NCBI GenBank assembly: GCA_016839585.1
Contig: JAEOTZ010000088.1
Coordinates: 1-50,928, forward strand
Origin: Promethearchaeota archaeon
GTDB taxonomy: Archaea; Asgardarchaeota; Lokiarchaeia; Sigyniarchaeales; SOKP01
DNA length: 50,928 nt
Direction: 5' to 3'
Part shown: one piece after another, positions 7,485-14,494 of the stretch
Numbering within the stretch: the stretch's first letter is position 1
How the letters are laid out: every line of letters begins with the position of its first letter
Program-made: the position numbers and the translations under genes
Notes under the pieces: generated by a model
Database searches by the model: none
Told to the model about the DNA's origin: nothing
Seen by the model: only the letters and a program-made list of their open reading frames with translations

Positions 7485-9056
7485 ATGGGAACCTCAGAAA
7501 AAGTTAGTAAAAAGAAAAGATTGGTAATTGTTTCAGATACTCATATTACTCGTTGGGAAGGAGCATTTAACCTTCATGCGTATAATGTAGGAATTGAGAA
7601 GATTAATAACATAAAAGATGTATCTCTTTTCCTTCATTTAGGTGATATAACTCATACGGGAACATTATTAGAGTATGAATACGCTATGGAACAATTCAAG
7701 AAGTTTAAACCTATTTCAAAAGCCCCACTTATGTTTCTTATTGGTAACCACGATAGTCTTAACGTTGGATATTTATTATTCGAAGAAATGATTGGCAGGA
7801 GACATTATGAGTATGAAGATGATGGATTATATGTGATTGGGGTTGATAGCACGAAACCAGATTTACCAGGTGGTATTATCCATCATAATATAAGAGAAGC
7901 TGTTAGAAAAAGACTAGAAGAACCAGAAAGGGAAGATAAATTTAAAGTAGTATGTTTTCATCACCAACTCATTCCGATACCCAATACAGGAAAAGAGCGA
8001 TCAGCTATAGATGATTCAGGAGATATGCTTAAAATGTTAATCGATGCTAAAGCAGATTTAGTGTTAAATGGGCATAGACATATTTCAAATTTATATGCTG
8101 TTTCTAGTAGTGATAAAGACCTGTATATATTTAATGCAGGAACTTTTAGTTGTAATAAAACAAGATATAGAGAACTTTTTACCTATAGTATTATAGATAT
8201 CTTAGGAAATAAAATAAATTTCAAAATTTTACCTATATTAGATTCAAATTTTAAGAAAGAGATACACAGAGAAGTTAATTATTATCTCCCTTTAGAAATT
8301 GAAAAGGATCAAAAACCATTATGCAAATTTATACAATTTTCAAATTCTTTAATTTCTGCAGACTCAGAAGACAAATTCACTAATTTAGATAAGACAATAG
8401 ATAAGATAAACAAAATAAAATATATAGATTTAGTTGTACATACAGGAAATTTATCAAAAAATAGTTATAAAGAAGAATTTATTATTGCTAAAGAAAAACT
8501 AAATAAATTGATACATCCTCTTTTAGTGGTACCTGGTTTCACTGATTCAAAACCTCCCGCATGGGATTATTGGATGAATTATATCGGTTCATTGGATCCT
8601 TTATATGAAAATGATAAAATTTATTTTCAGGGAATTAATTCTACTACTCCGGATTCTAATGAAGGATTTATAGGTCGAAAAAGGCTAAATAGATTCATAG
8701 ATAAAGTATTAAAACTAAGCCATCAAAAAATATTTGGGGTGTGTTGTTTTCATAGTTTAATTCCTACACCGCTTTCAGTATGGAGAACAGAGTTAATTGA
8801 TTCTGGAGATGTTCTCTCTCAATTCGCTCGTACACAAGTAGATATTGTATTAAATAATACGCCAAGTATATCTTTTAATGCAAAGATTGAGAATACAATA
8901 TTTTCGAATGGAGGAAATCTTGAAGTGGAACGTTTCGATAATTCTTTTGTTGAAATTGATATATACAAAAAAGGATTTGTTGTTTTAAAAGAGCATAATT
9001 TAAAAACTGGTGAAGTTAAAGTAATTGGTAACTATTATATTACGATTTTGATTTAA
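7485..9056 (+). CDS. Calcineurin-like metallophosphoesterase with a degenerate second domain
   Basis: This 523-residue protein looks like two metallophosphoesterase domains in a row. The first has every metal-ligand motif: SDTH (17-20), GD (53-54), GNHD (87-90), FHH (158-160) and GHRH (196-199). The second half (about 280-523) repeats the order of elements (DLVVHTGNLS, LLVVPGFTDS, FGVCCFHSLIPTP, DIVLNNTPS), but the metal ligands are replaced: GD is GN, GNHD is PGFTD and GHxH is NNTPS. The SLIPTP...ELIDSGD stretch mirrors QLIPIP...AIDDSGD, which supports internal duplication. The first half should be an active phosphodiesterase or phosphatase, and the second probably has a structural or binding role. 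Substrate unknown. It follows the transferase pair by 30 bp. Confidence 0.85.
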   Translation: MGTSEKVSKKKRLVIVSDTHITRWEGAFNLHAYNVGIEKINNIKDVSLFLHLGDITHTGTLLEYEYAMEQFKKFKPISKAPLMFLIGNHDSLNVGYLLFEEMIGRRHYEYEDDGLYVIGVDSTKPDLPGGIIHHNIREAVRKRLEEPEREDKFKVVCFHHQLIPIPNTGKERSAIDDSGDMLKMLIDAKADLVLNGHRHISNLYAVSSSDKDLYIFNAGTFSCNKTRYRELFTYSIIDILGNKINFKILPILDSNFKKEIHREVNYYLPLEIEKDQKPLCKFIQFSNSLISADSEDKFTNLDKTIDKINKIKYIDLVVHTGNLSKNSYKEEFIIAKEKLNKLIHPLLVVPGFTDSKPPAWDYWMNYIGSLDPLYENDKIYFQGINSTTPDSNEGFIGRKRLNRFIDKVLKLSHQKIFGVCCFHSLIPTPLSVWRTELIDSGDVLSQFARTQVDIVLNNTPSISFNAKIENTIFSNGGNLEVERFDNSFVEIDIYKKGFVVLKEHNLKTGEVKVIGNYYITILI

Positions 9057-9106
9057 TCTAAAAAAAATTTAATCTTTAATATTATATCTTCAATTTTAAT
9101 AGAGAC

Positions 9107-10342
9107 ATGAAGAATCCTATTTACTTAAAACAATTTAATTTGATTCTTATCAGATACAACGAGATTTGGTTAAAATCTCAAAAAGTAAAAATTCGAATGT
9201 TAAGAATCTTAATGAACAATATTAAAAATATGTTAAAACGTGAGGGAATACCATTTCATAAATATCAGCTAAGTAAAGATTCAGCAAGAATATTCTTTTT
9301 TTTAAAAAATGAAGATATATATAAGGCTATAGAAGTTTTAAAGAACGCTTTTGGAATACATTCACTAAGTCCAACTTTAAGAACTTCAAGCGAACTCAAA
9401 AATATAACTAAAAAAACTATTGAAGGATGTGAGGAAGTATTGAAAAAAGGGGATACTTTTGCTCTTAGAGTTAAACGATCAGGAAAACATGAATTTTCTT
9501 CCCAAGATGTTGCTGTAAAAGTAGGAAAAGCAATATTAGATAATTTTTCGAATTTAAATTTAAAGGTTAATCTATCAAATCCTAAAAAGAAGATTTTTAT
9601 AGAAGTCAGAGATGAATTTGCTTATATTTTTACCCAGATAATCAAAAGTAAATGGGGAGGTTTACCTATTGAAACAAATAAGAAAATCTTAATAATGGAT
9701 GTTGGAAGAATTAATGATATTATTGCTGGATTTTTAATGATGAGAAGAGGATGTGAAATTTACCCTATATTATTTAACTTAACTGAAAATAACGATGTTT
9801 TTGAAAAAAGAATATCAAATTGGAAGGAAATACTACATTATATTCCTTATTTTAAATTCACGGTAAGAAAAATTAATTTAGTTGAGATTATTCAAAACAT
9901 CTCGCATGAACTTAGTGATGAGAAATATATCTGTGCTATCTGTCGGCTTGTTAGGTTTGATATTATCTCAAAAATATTAAAAAATTCAAATATAAATGGT
10001 TTCGACAAAATTAGAGCAATTTCTGATGGAATAAGTTTAAATAATTCAACACTATGTACCGATAATATTGATTTAGAATCACTTTCACTCAATTTTTTAT
10101 TTTCTGAATATCCAATCTTTACATCATTAATAGGTTCAGATTTAAAAAAAATTCAATATTTCCAAAATAACATATCAAAGAAACTATTAAAAGTCGATTA
10201 TTGTCAATTTAAACCTAAAAATCAAGAATTTAATAGTCAAATTTTAGAAAAATTATATAGATCTTTAAAACTTGAGGATATAATAAAGGATAGTATAGAA
10301 AGTATGGAAGAATATGATATTGTACCAAATGAGACTCTCTAA
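9107..10342 (+). CDS. ThiI-like THUMP protein with a degenerate PP-loop
   Basis: This 411-residue protein follows the plan of ThiI (tRNA 4-thiouridine synthase): an N-terminal ferredoxin-like region (LILIRYNEIWLKS), a THUMP domain at about 60-175, then an ATP-pyrophosphatase-like domain. In ThiI the latter starts with an SGGIDSP loop; here the aligned stretch is MDVGRIND (197-204), so the ATP-binding motif is lost although the next helix (AGFLMMRRGCEI) still matches. A cysteine pair CAICR is kept where ThiI has its CxxCK region, and SLIGSDLKKI matches the ThiI end. It may bind tRNA without adenylating it, or use another nucleotide mode. The neighbouring ThiS/MoaD-like gene fits a sulfur-transfer role. 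No rhodanese domain is present. Confidence 0.75.
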   Translation: MKNPIYLKQFNLILIRYNEIWLKSQKVKIRMLRILMNNIKNMLKREGIPFHKYQLSKDSARIFFFLKNEDIYKAIEVLKNAFGIHSLSPTLRTSSELKNITKKTIEGCEEVLKKGDTFALRVKRSGKHEFSSQDVAVKVGKAILDNFSNLNLKVNLSNPKKKIFIEVRDEFAYIFTQIIKSKWGGLPIETNKKILIMDVGRINDIIAGFLMMRRGCEIYPILFNLTENNDVFEKRISNWKEILHYIPYFKFTVRKINLVEIIQNISHELSDEKYICAICRLVRFDIISKILKNSNINGFDKIRAISDGISLNNSTLCTDNIDLESLSLNFLFSEYPIFTSLIGSDLKKIQYFQNNISKKLLKVDYCQFKPKNQEFNSQILEKLYRSLKLEDIIKDSIESMEEYDIVPNETL

Positions 10343-10485
10343 AAAGAAACTTAACATATTAGTTTATTTTATGGTTTATAAAAATGAAACTTAAAAGAAA
10401 GGAATCTTTCTAGAAAATTCAGAAATAGAGATTATTTGGCTTTAACATTAACAAGATTGTGTAATTCTCAATTATAATAAAAGGA

Positions 10486-10773
10486 ATGATTATGGCAAAA
10501 GTAAAACTGAACCTATTGAATATCTTTCAATTAAAACTTAATAAAAAATTTATTGAATATGAAGGAAACACTGTTGGGGATATAATCTCTAAATTTATAG
10601 ATGAGAATAAAGAAAAACTTGATGAAAATTTAATAATTAAAAATAAAAAAAAGCTAAATCCACAAATGCTAATTTTAGTGAATGGACGGAATATTAAATA
10701 CTTAAATAATTATAAAACCAAACTTAATAATGAAGATGAGCTATACCTATCATTTCCTTTGGCAGGGGGCTAA
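10486..10773 (+). CDS. ThiS/MoaD/SAMP-type ubiquitin-like protein ending in Gly-Gly
   Basis: This small beta-grasp protein of 95 residues (93 from the second ATG at 10492) has the order expected of MoaD/ThiS/archaeal SAMP proteins: strand KVKLNLLNIFQLKL, helix TVGDIISKFIDENKEKL, strand PQMLILVNGRNI, then EDELYLSFPLAGG. The C-terminal GG is the site that is adenylated and thiocarboxylated in sulfur carriers, or conjugated to lysine in SAMP/Urm1-like modification. An AAAGGA ribosome-binding site precedes the start. It follows the ThiI-like gene by 143 bp on the same strand, which suggests a sulfur-delivery pair. The E1-like activating enzyme is not in the window. Confidence 0.85.
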   Translation: MIMAKVKLNLLNIFQLKLNKKFIEYEGNTVGDIISKFIDENKEKLDENLIIKNKKKLNPQMLILVNGRNIKYLNNYKTKLNNEDELYLSFPLAGG

Positions 10774-10923
10774 CTTAATTAAATGTTGAGTATATTACCT
10801 CAAGACAAAAATAGTCTTATAATTTCTTACGAAATGTAATGATTTATTAAGATCTTTAATTATTGAATTATTATTGGATAAACTTTTTTAGGTAATACAA
10901 CATAAATAATTTCAGAAATCAAT

Positions 10924-11862
10924 ATGGTCTCGAGAAAGATAATATTTACTGGCTTAGATTTCGCAGGTAAAACGAGTATTATTACAGCAATTACTAAGCG
11001 ATTTGGTTTTGAAGAAGAGGTAGCAAAATTAAAACCAACTCGAAGAGTTGCTAGGGATACTTTTAGATTTTTAGGATTTGAGTTTCATAGATTAGATTTC
11101 GGTGGCCAAGCACAGTATAGAGAAGCCTATCTTAAGAATCCAGCAAAATATTTTAGCAGTACAGATCTAATTTTTTACGTTATTGATGCTCAAGACTATA
11201 ATAGATATGTTGAAACTATTGATTATTTAGATGAACTTTTGCTTTTTTTTAAAGAAGAACAAGAATATCCTCCCATTTGTGTGATGTTCCATAAAATGGA
11301 TCCCCAATTCGTCAAAGATAGAGTCATTAATCAAAAAATTCTTACGTTAAAGCAAGCACTTACGAGATATTCACATGATTTTGATATTTTTTTCTTTGAA
11401 ACGACTATATTTGACATCAAATCGATTATGACGGCGTTTTCAAGTGGTCTATCAATGGTATTTGAAAAAATGGAAATGGTATCAAATCTATTCTCAGATA
11501 TAAGTAGTAACTACAATTCAATATTAATTGCGTTATTCGATGCTAAAGGGATAACAATAGGAGAATATTATAAGCCTCATCTGCAAATAAAGGAAAAAGT
11601 AAAAATTTATGAAATCTATATTAAGTTACAAAAGCAGATTGTAGCAGAAAATAGATTGTTACTCGAATTTTCTGATAAATTTGAAAGTGGAATTAGATTT
11701 TCTGGCGTAATTGAAGTTCTTAATTTTGGCAATTTAGATTTTTATTTATTATTTATAATAGAAGAGGATGAAATTGATTTGGAAAAAACAGTTGATATTT
11801 TAGATAAAATTGAGTCGGCTAAACCCCAAATGGAGAATTTAATTTTACAGATTATCCAATAA
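10924..11862 (+). CDS. Rag/Gtr-type small GTPase with C-terminal roadblock-like domain
   Basis: This protein has 312 residues. The G domain carries a P-loop GLDFAGKTS (10-18), a switch-I threonine in KPTRR, Walker B/switch II DFGGQ (58-62) and the base-recognition motif HKMD (123-126). HKMD, the following FFETTIFD and a second ~115-residue domain starting near 196 (SILIALFDAKGITIGEYY ... FYLLFIIEEDEIDLE) match the layout of RagA/Gtr1, where the second domain has a roadblock fold. Rag GTPases act in nutrient signalling to TORC1 on lysosomes in eukaryotes; Asgard archaea are known to encode Rag-like and roadblock proteins. There is no lipidation motif or membrane segment. Its last 11 bp overlap convergently with the PfkB gene. 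The role in this cell is inferred only. Confidence 0.85.
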   Translation: MVSRKIIFTGLDFAGKTSIITAITKRFGFEEEVAKLKPTRRVARDTFRFLGFEFHRLDFGGQAQYREAYLKNPAKYFSSTDLIFYVIDAQDYNRYVETIDYLDELLLFFKEEQEYPPICVMFHKMDPQFVKDRVINQKILTLKQALTRYSHDFDIFFFETTIFDIKSIMTAFSSGLSMVFEKMEMVSNLFSDISSNYNSILIALFDAKGITIGEYYKPHLQIKEKVKIYEIYIKLQKQIVAENRLLLEFSDKFESGIRFSGVIEVLNFGNLDFYLLFIIEEDEIDLEKTVDILDKIESAKPQMENLILQIIQ

Positions 11863-12940
11863 AATCCTGATTATTTTCAATATCAAACGTGTTTATAAAA
11901 TTTCCAAGTTCTTCTGGAGTAGGAACTTGTTGCCTTGTAATTTTGTATATTGCAGAATAAGTAGCATATTTTCCACATGAACTAAGAATAGATTTTAATT
12001 GATCAGAATTCTCTTTTTTAAGTAATTCATTTAATTTAAATTTATCTTCTACAGCATCATATAATTTTGTTAAAAATCCAGCAGCGTAACAATCTCCGGC
12101 TCCTGTTAGATCTACTATTTCTGAGACTTCAACACCAGGAAAGTGAAGCTTAAAGTAATCAGTTATTATATAAGAACCCTTACCTCCTGCGGTATAAACC
12201 CGGATTTTTGCATATGGTTTAAATTTTTCATCAACTTCTATTACTGATGAATGGTTATTTTTTAAAATAATATATGCATCTTTCAAATTAAGAAAAAAAA
12301 GATCGTATCTTTTCCTTATTAATTGAGTTAATTGTTGTAAAGTTTGAACTTTTTGAGTTTCAATATTATATGCTGTGATTAAATCTAATTGAGAAGCTCT
12401 TTCAAATATTTCTATAAATTTTTTAGCAATAGGAGTAGAAAAAATTATTTTCCCATTCTCAAATATAACATCATCTACTTTTATTCCCTCAAAACTCATT
12501 TTATTTTTCAAGTTTGGAGCTAAATGGATTTTAATAGTAAAACTAGACTTTATTATAGTGCTAACTGGAGTGATTTCATCTATTTGAAAAACAGCATCAG
12601 TATTAATACCTAATGCTTTTAATTCATCATACATCCATTCACTTCCTCCTCCAATGATTGAAATTAGTTTTGTTGGAATTCCCAATCTAGTGAGAGATTC
12701 ACTTGAATTATTACCATTGCCTCCACGTTTAAAATAACAATGGCCAATGATTTTTTTAGGTGTTTCTGAAAATCCACTTTTGATAACTTTCTCGAATATC
12801 TTGCGATTTAAATCATCAGGATTATACTTAATAAATTGACTTAATCGAGATACGATTTTTTCAACTAATTGCTCGTAAAAATCGCTTTCATAATAAAGAT
12901 CTAAATGCAGTTCACCTAGAACCAGTATTTCTTTTAACAT
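11852..12940 (-). CDS. PfkB-family carbohydrate/nucleoside kinase
   Basis: This 362-residue protein opens with the ribokinase-like strand ILVLGELHLDLYY and carries the glycine-rich substrate motif RGGNGNNSSESLTRLGI, which resembles the GGxxxN motif of PfkB signature 1. Its C-terminal part has DLTGAGDCYAAGFL, signature 2, where the Asp of GAGD is the catalytic base. It should phosphorylate a sugar or nucleoside with ATP. It is longer than ribokinase (about 310) because of a long N-terminal insert (YESDFYEQLVEK ... KSGFSETPK). It lies downstream of tRNA-Ser and eS25 on the same strand, 31 bp from the tRNA 3' end. Specificity cannot be assigned. Confidence 0.85.
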   Translation of the reverse strand: MLKEILVLGELHLDLYYESDFYEQLVEKIVSRLSQFIKYNPDDLNRKIFEKVIKSGFSETPKKIIGHCYFKRGGNGNNSSESLTRLGIPTKLISIIGGGSEWMYDELKALGINTDAVFQIDEITPVSTIIKSSFTIKIHLAPNLKNKMSFEGIKVDDVIFENGKIIFSTPIAKKFIEIFERASQLDLITAYNIETQKVQTLQQLTQLIRKRYDLFFLNLKDAYIILKNNHSSVIEVDEKFKPYAKIRVYTAGGKGSYIITDYFKLHFPGVEVSEIVDLTGAGDCYAAGFLTKLYDAVEDKFKLNELLKKENSDQLKSILSSCGKYATYSAIYKITRQQVPTPEELGNFINTFDIENNQDFIG

Positions 12941-12971
12941 GATAGTTCTCCCTCATAAAATAAATCTTTAA

Positions 12972-13075
12972 CGCAGATGGAGGGAATCGAACCCCCGAGC
13001 GCTTTCGCGCACCGGCTCTCTATGTCAGCAAAAAAACTCTCGAGGCCGGCGTCTTACCAGCTAGGCTACATCTGC
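12972..13075 (-). tRNA. tRNA-Ser(CGA) with a 21-nt intron
   Basis: Read on the minus strand, GCAGATG (13075-13069) pairs with CATCTGC (12979-12973), and the discriminator is G at 12972. The T arm is GGGGG-TTCGATT-CCCTC. The anticodon stem CCGGC/GCCGG holds a loop whose positions 34-36 are CGA (13042-13040). The long variable arm has the hairpin GCGC-GAAA-GCGC, which together with discriminator G identifies a serine tRNA. The loop is 21 nt too long: AGTTTTTTTGCTGACATAGAG (13038-13018) is best read as an intron at the canonical 37/38 site. CTC in the loop can pair with GAG near the intron end, consistent with a bulge-helix-bulge. No CCA is encoded. Confidence 0.93.
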
Positions 13076-13085
13076 TTAACTGTGA

Positions 13086-13099
13086 AATTATATAAAACT
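13086..13099 (-). promoter_or_regulatory. Probable TATA box of tRNA-Ser
   Basis: On the minus strand, AGTTTTATATAATT lies 11-24 nt upstream of the tRNA 5' end and is the best TATA match in the gap between eS25 and the tRNA. The short distance fits an archaeal tRNA with a very short leader. Processing from an eS25 read-through transcript is an alternative. Confidence 0.45.
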
Positions 13100-13162
13100 A
13101 CTATTAATTTTAAAATGGAATAGATATAAATTTCTTTCCATTTTAAGGTTAAGAGAAACTAG

Positions 13163-13465
13163 TTATTTCGATACTGGAACATAAATTTTTAATTTTAAAG
13201 AGGGGTCTAGTAATTTTATTAATCCTTCTTCTTCATATTGTTTAAATAATAATTTTACTGTTGAGACTCTTATATCATATTTTAATGCGATATCTGTTGC
13301 TAGAATACTTTTCCTATTTAATATTTCTTCTTTTAGATTTTTCTCAAGCTTTCTCGGGATGAATGCATCTCTCTCAACAATATTTATCTGCTTGGTTCTT
13401 CCATATTTTCTTCTTAGATTTAATGTTCCTTTTCTTACTATTAGCTTTTCTTCTTTCTCAGACAA
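13163..13465 (-). CDS. rps25e: Small ribosomal subunit protein eS25
   Basis: This 100-residue basic protein has the winged-helix core of S25e: VERDAFIPRKLEKNLKEEI, ILATDIALKYDIRVSTVKLL, FKQYEEEGLIKLL, then the C-terminal strand LKIYVP. The phrase order (tyrosine/phenylalanine helix, I..T.ALKY.IR.S, L..L...GLIK) matches archaeal and eukaryotic eS25. eS25 is present in some archaea and eukaryotes and absent from bacteria; it binds the small-subunit head near the E/P sites. The lysine-rich N-terminus is short, as in archaea. It is transcribed divergently from the Bud23-like methyltransferase, a probable rRNA-processing enzyme, which makes a thematic neighbourhood. Confidence 0.82.
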   Translation of the reverse strand: MSEKEEKLIVRKGTLNLRRKYGRTKQINIVERDAFIPRKLEKNLKEEILNRKSILATDIALKYDIRVSTVKLLFKQYEEEGLIKLLDPSLKLKIYVPVSK

Positions 13466-13617
13466 GTAATATCACAAATTTTTCTTGAAGATAAGTGTTC
13501 GAATAATTTGAAATAAAAAATATTTAAAATCTAATAAAATTTTTGATTTAATATTGAATTATAAAAAAGATAGATATTCCTAACCATAATATATTGAGTT
13601 TTTAAGCTACAAGGAAA

Positions 13618-14253
13618 TTGAATGAAGATTTTAATTTTAATGTAAAGAAAAAGAGACCAGAAGAGATTTATCAAAATATCTTTGATTACTATACAGAACA
13701 AACAATTGTTCAATATGCTACTTCAAAAAGCATGAAAAAAATTCAAGAAAAAATAACATTAAGAGTTCTAGAAATACTAGATCTTAAAAAAAAAAATTAC
13801 ATAATTTTAGATGCAGGCAGCGGACCAGGTTTTACATCTATTTTTTTAAATTCAGTTGGATTTCAGAAGGTTATTGCTCTAGATTTAATCCCTGATTTTT
13901 TGAAATTTTTTGATCTTAAAGAAGTGAATCCAATATTAGCAGATATGTGCTCTCTTCCATTTCGATCTCACATTCTTGATGCGGTCATTTCAATTTCTGC
14001 CTTACAATGGATATATAGAGATATTAATAATAAAAGTATGGAATTGAATTTAGTAAATATGATAAACTCTTTTTATAATGCTCTAAAACCTAAGAGTAAG
14101 GCAGTAATTCAATTTTATCCCAAGAATAAAACAATTATGAAAAATATAGGGAAAATAATTGTAAAGAACACTGATTTTAATGGAAATTTCATAATAGACA
14201 ATCTAAATAATCCTAAAAAGAGAAAAATTTTTTTATTTCTGAAGAAAAATTAA
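13618..14253 (+). CDS. Bud23-like class I methyltransferase
   Basis: This 211-residue SAM-dependent methyltransferase has motif I ILDAGSGPGF (63-72), the acidic residue after strand 2 (VIALDL, 86-91), and SISALQW (125-131), the equivalent of the Bud23 SISAVQW. The end of the domain, KSKAVIQFYPKN ... FNGNFIIDNLNNPKKRKIFL, closely follows the Bud23/WBSCR22 pattern RAVLQLYPEN ... GFTGGMVVDYPNSAKAKK. In eukaryotes Bud23 with Trm112 makes m7G in 18S rRNA. The basic C-terminal tail of eukaryotic Bud23 is missing. The start is TTG 13618, preceded by AAGGA. It is divergent from eS25. No Trm112 gene is seen here. rRNA methylation is an inference from family. Confidence 0.75.
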   Translation: MNEDFNFNVKKKRPEEIYQNIFDYYTEQTIVQYATSKSMKKIQEKITLRVLEILDLKKKNYIILDAGSGPGFTSIFLNSVGFQKVIALDLIPDFLKFFDLKEVNPILADMCSLPFRSHILDAVISISALQWIYRDINNKSMELNLVNMINSFYNALKPKSKAVIQFYPKNKTIMKNIGKIIVKNTDFNGNFIIDNLNNPKKRKIFLFLKKN

Positions 14254-14494
14254 TAAATTTTAGAAACAAGATACATTAACTTTTTGCTCTCTATTTTATA
14301 GACATGATAAAATCTAATTAGTCTATTTTCTTAATAGCTAAATATTTGTTATCTAATAGTAAATATTTTTATTTACAAGATTTATTATTTTTATACATTT
14401 ATAAAAACATATATACTAGAAATAGGATCTTAAAGTTAACAAATTCTATTTTTTCGTATATAAAAAAAAATTTGTTATAAAAAAGGTAATAAAT

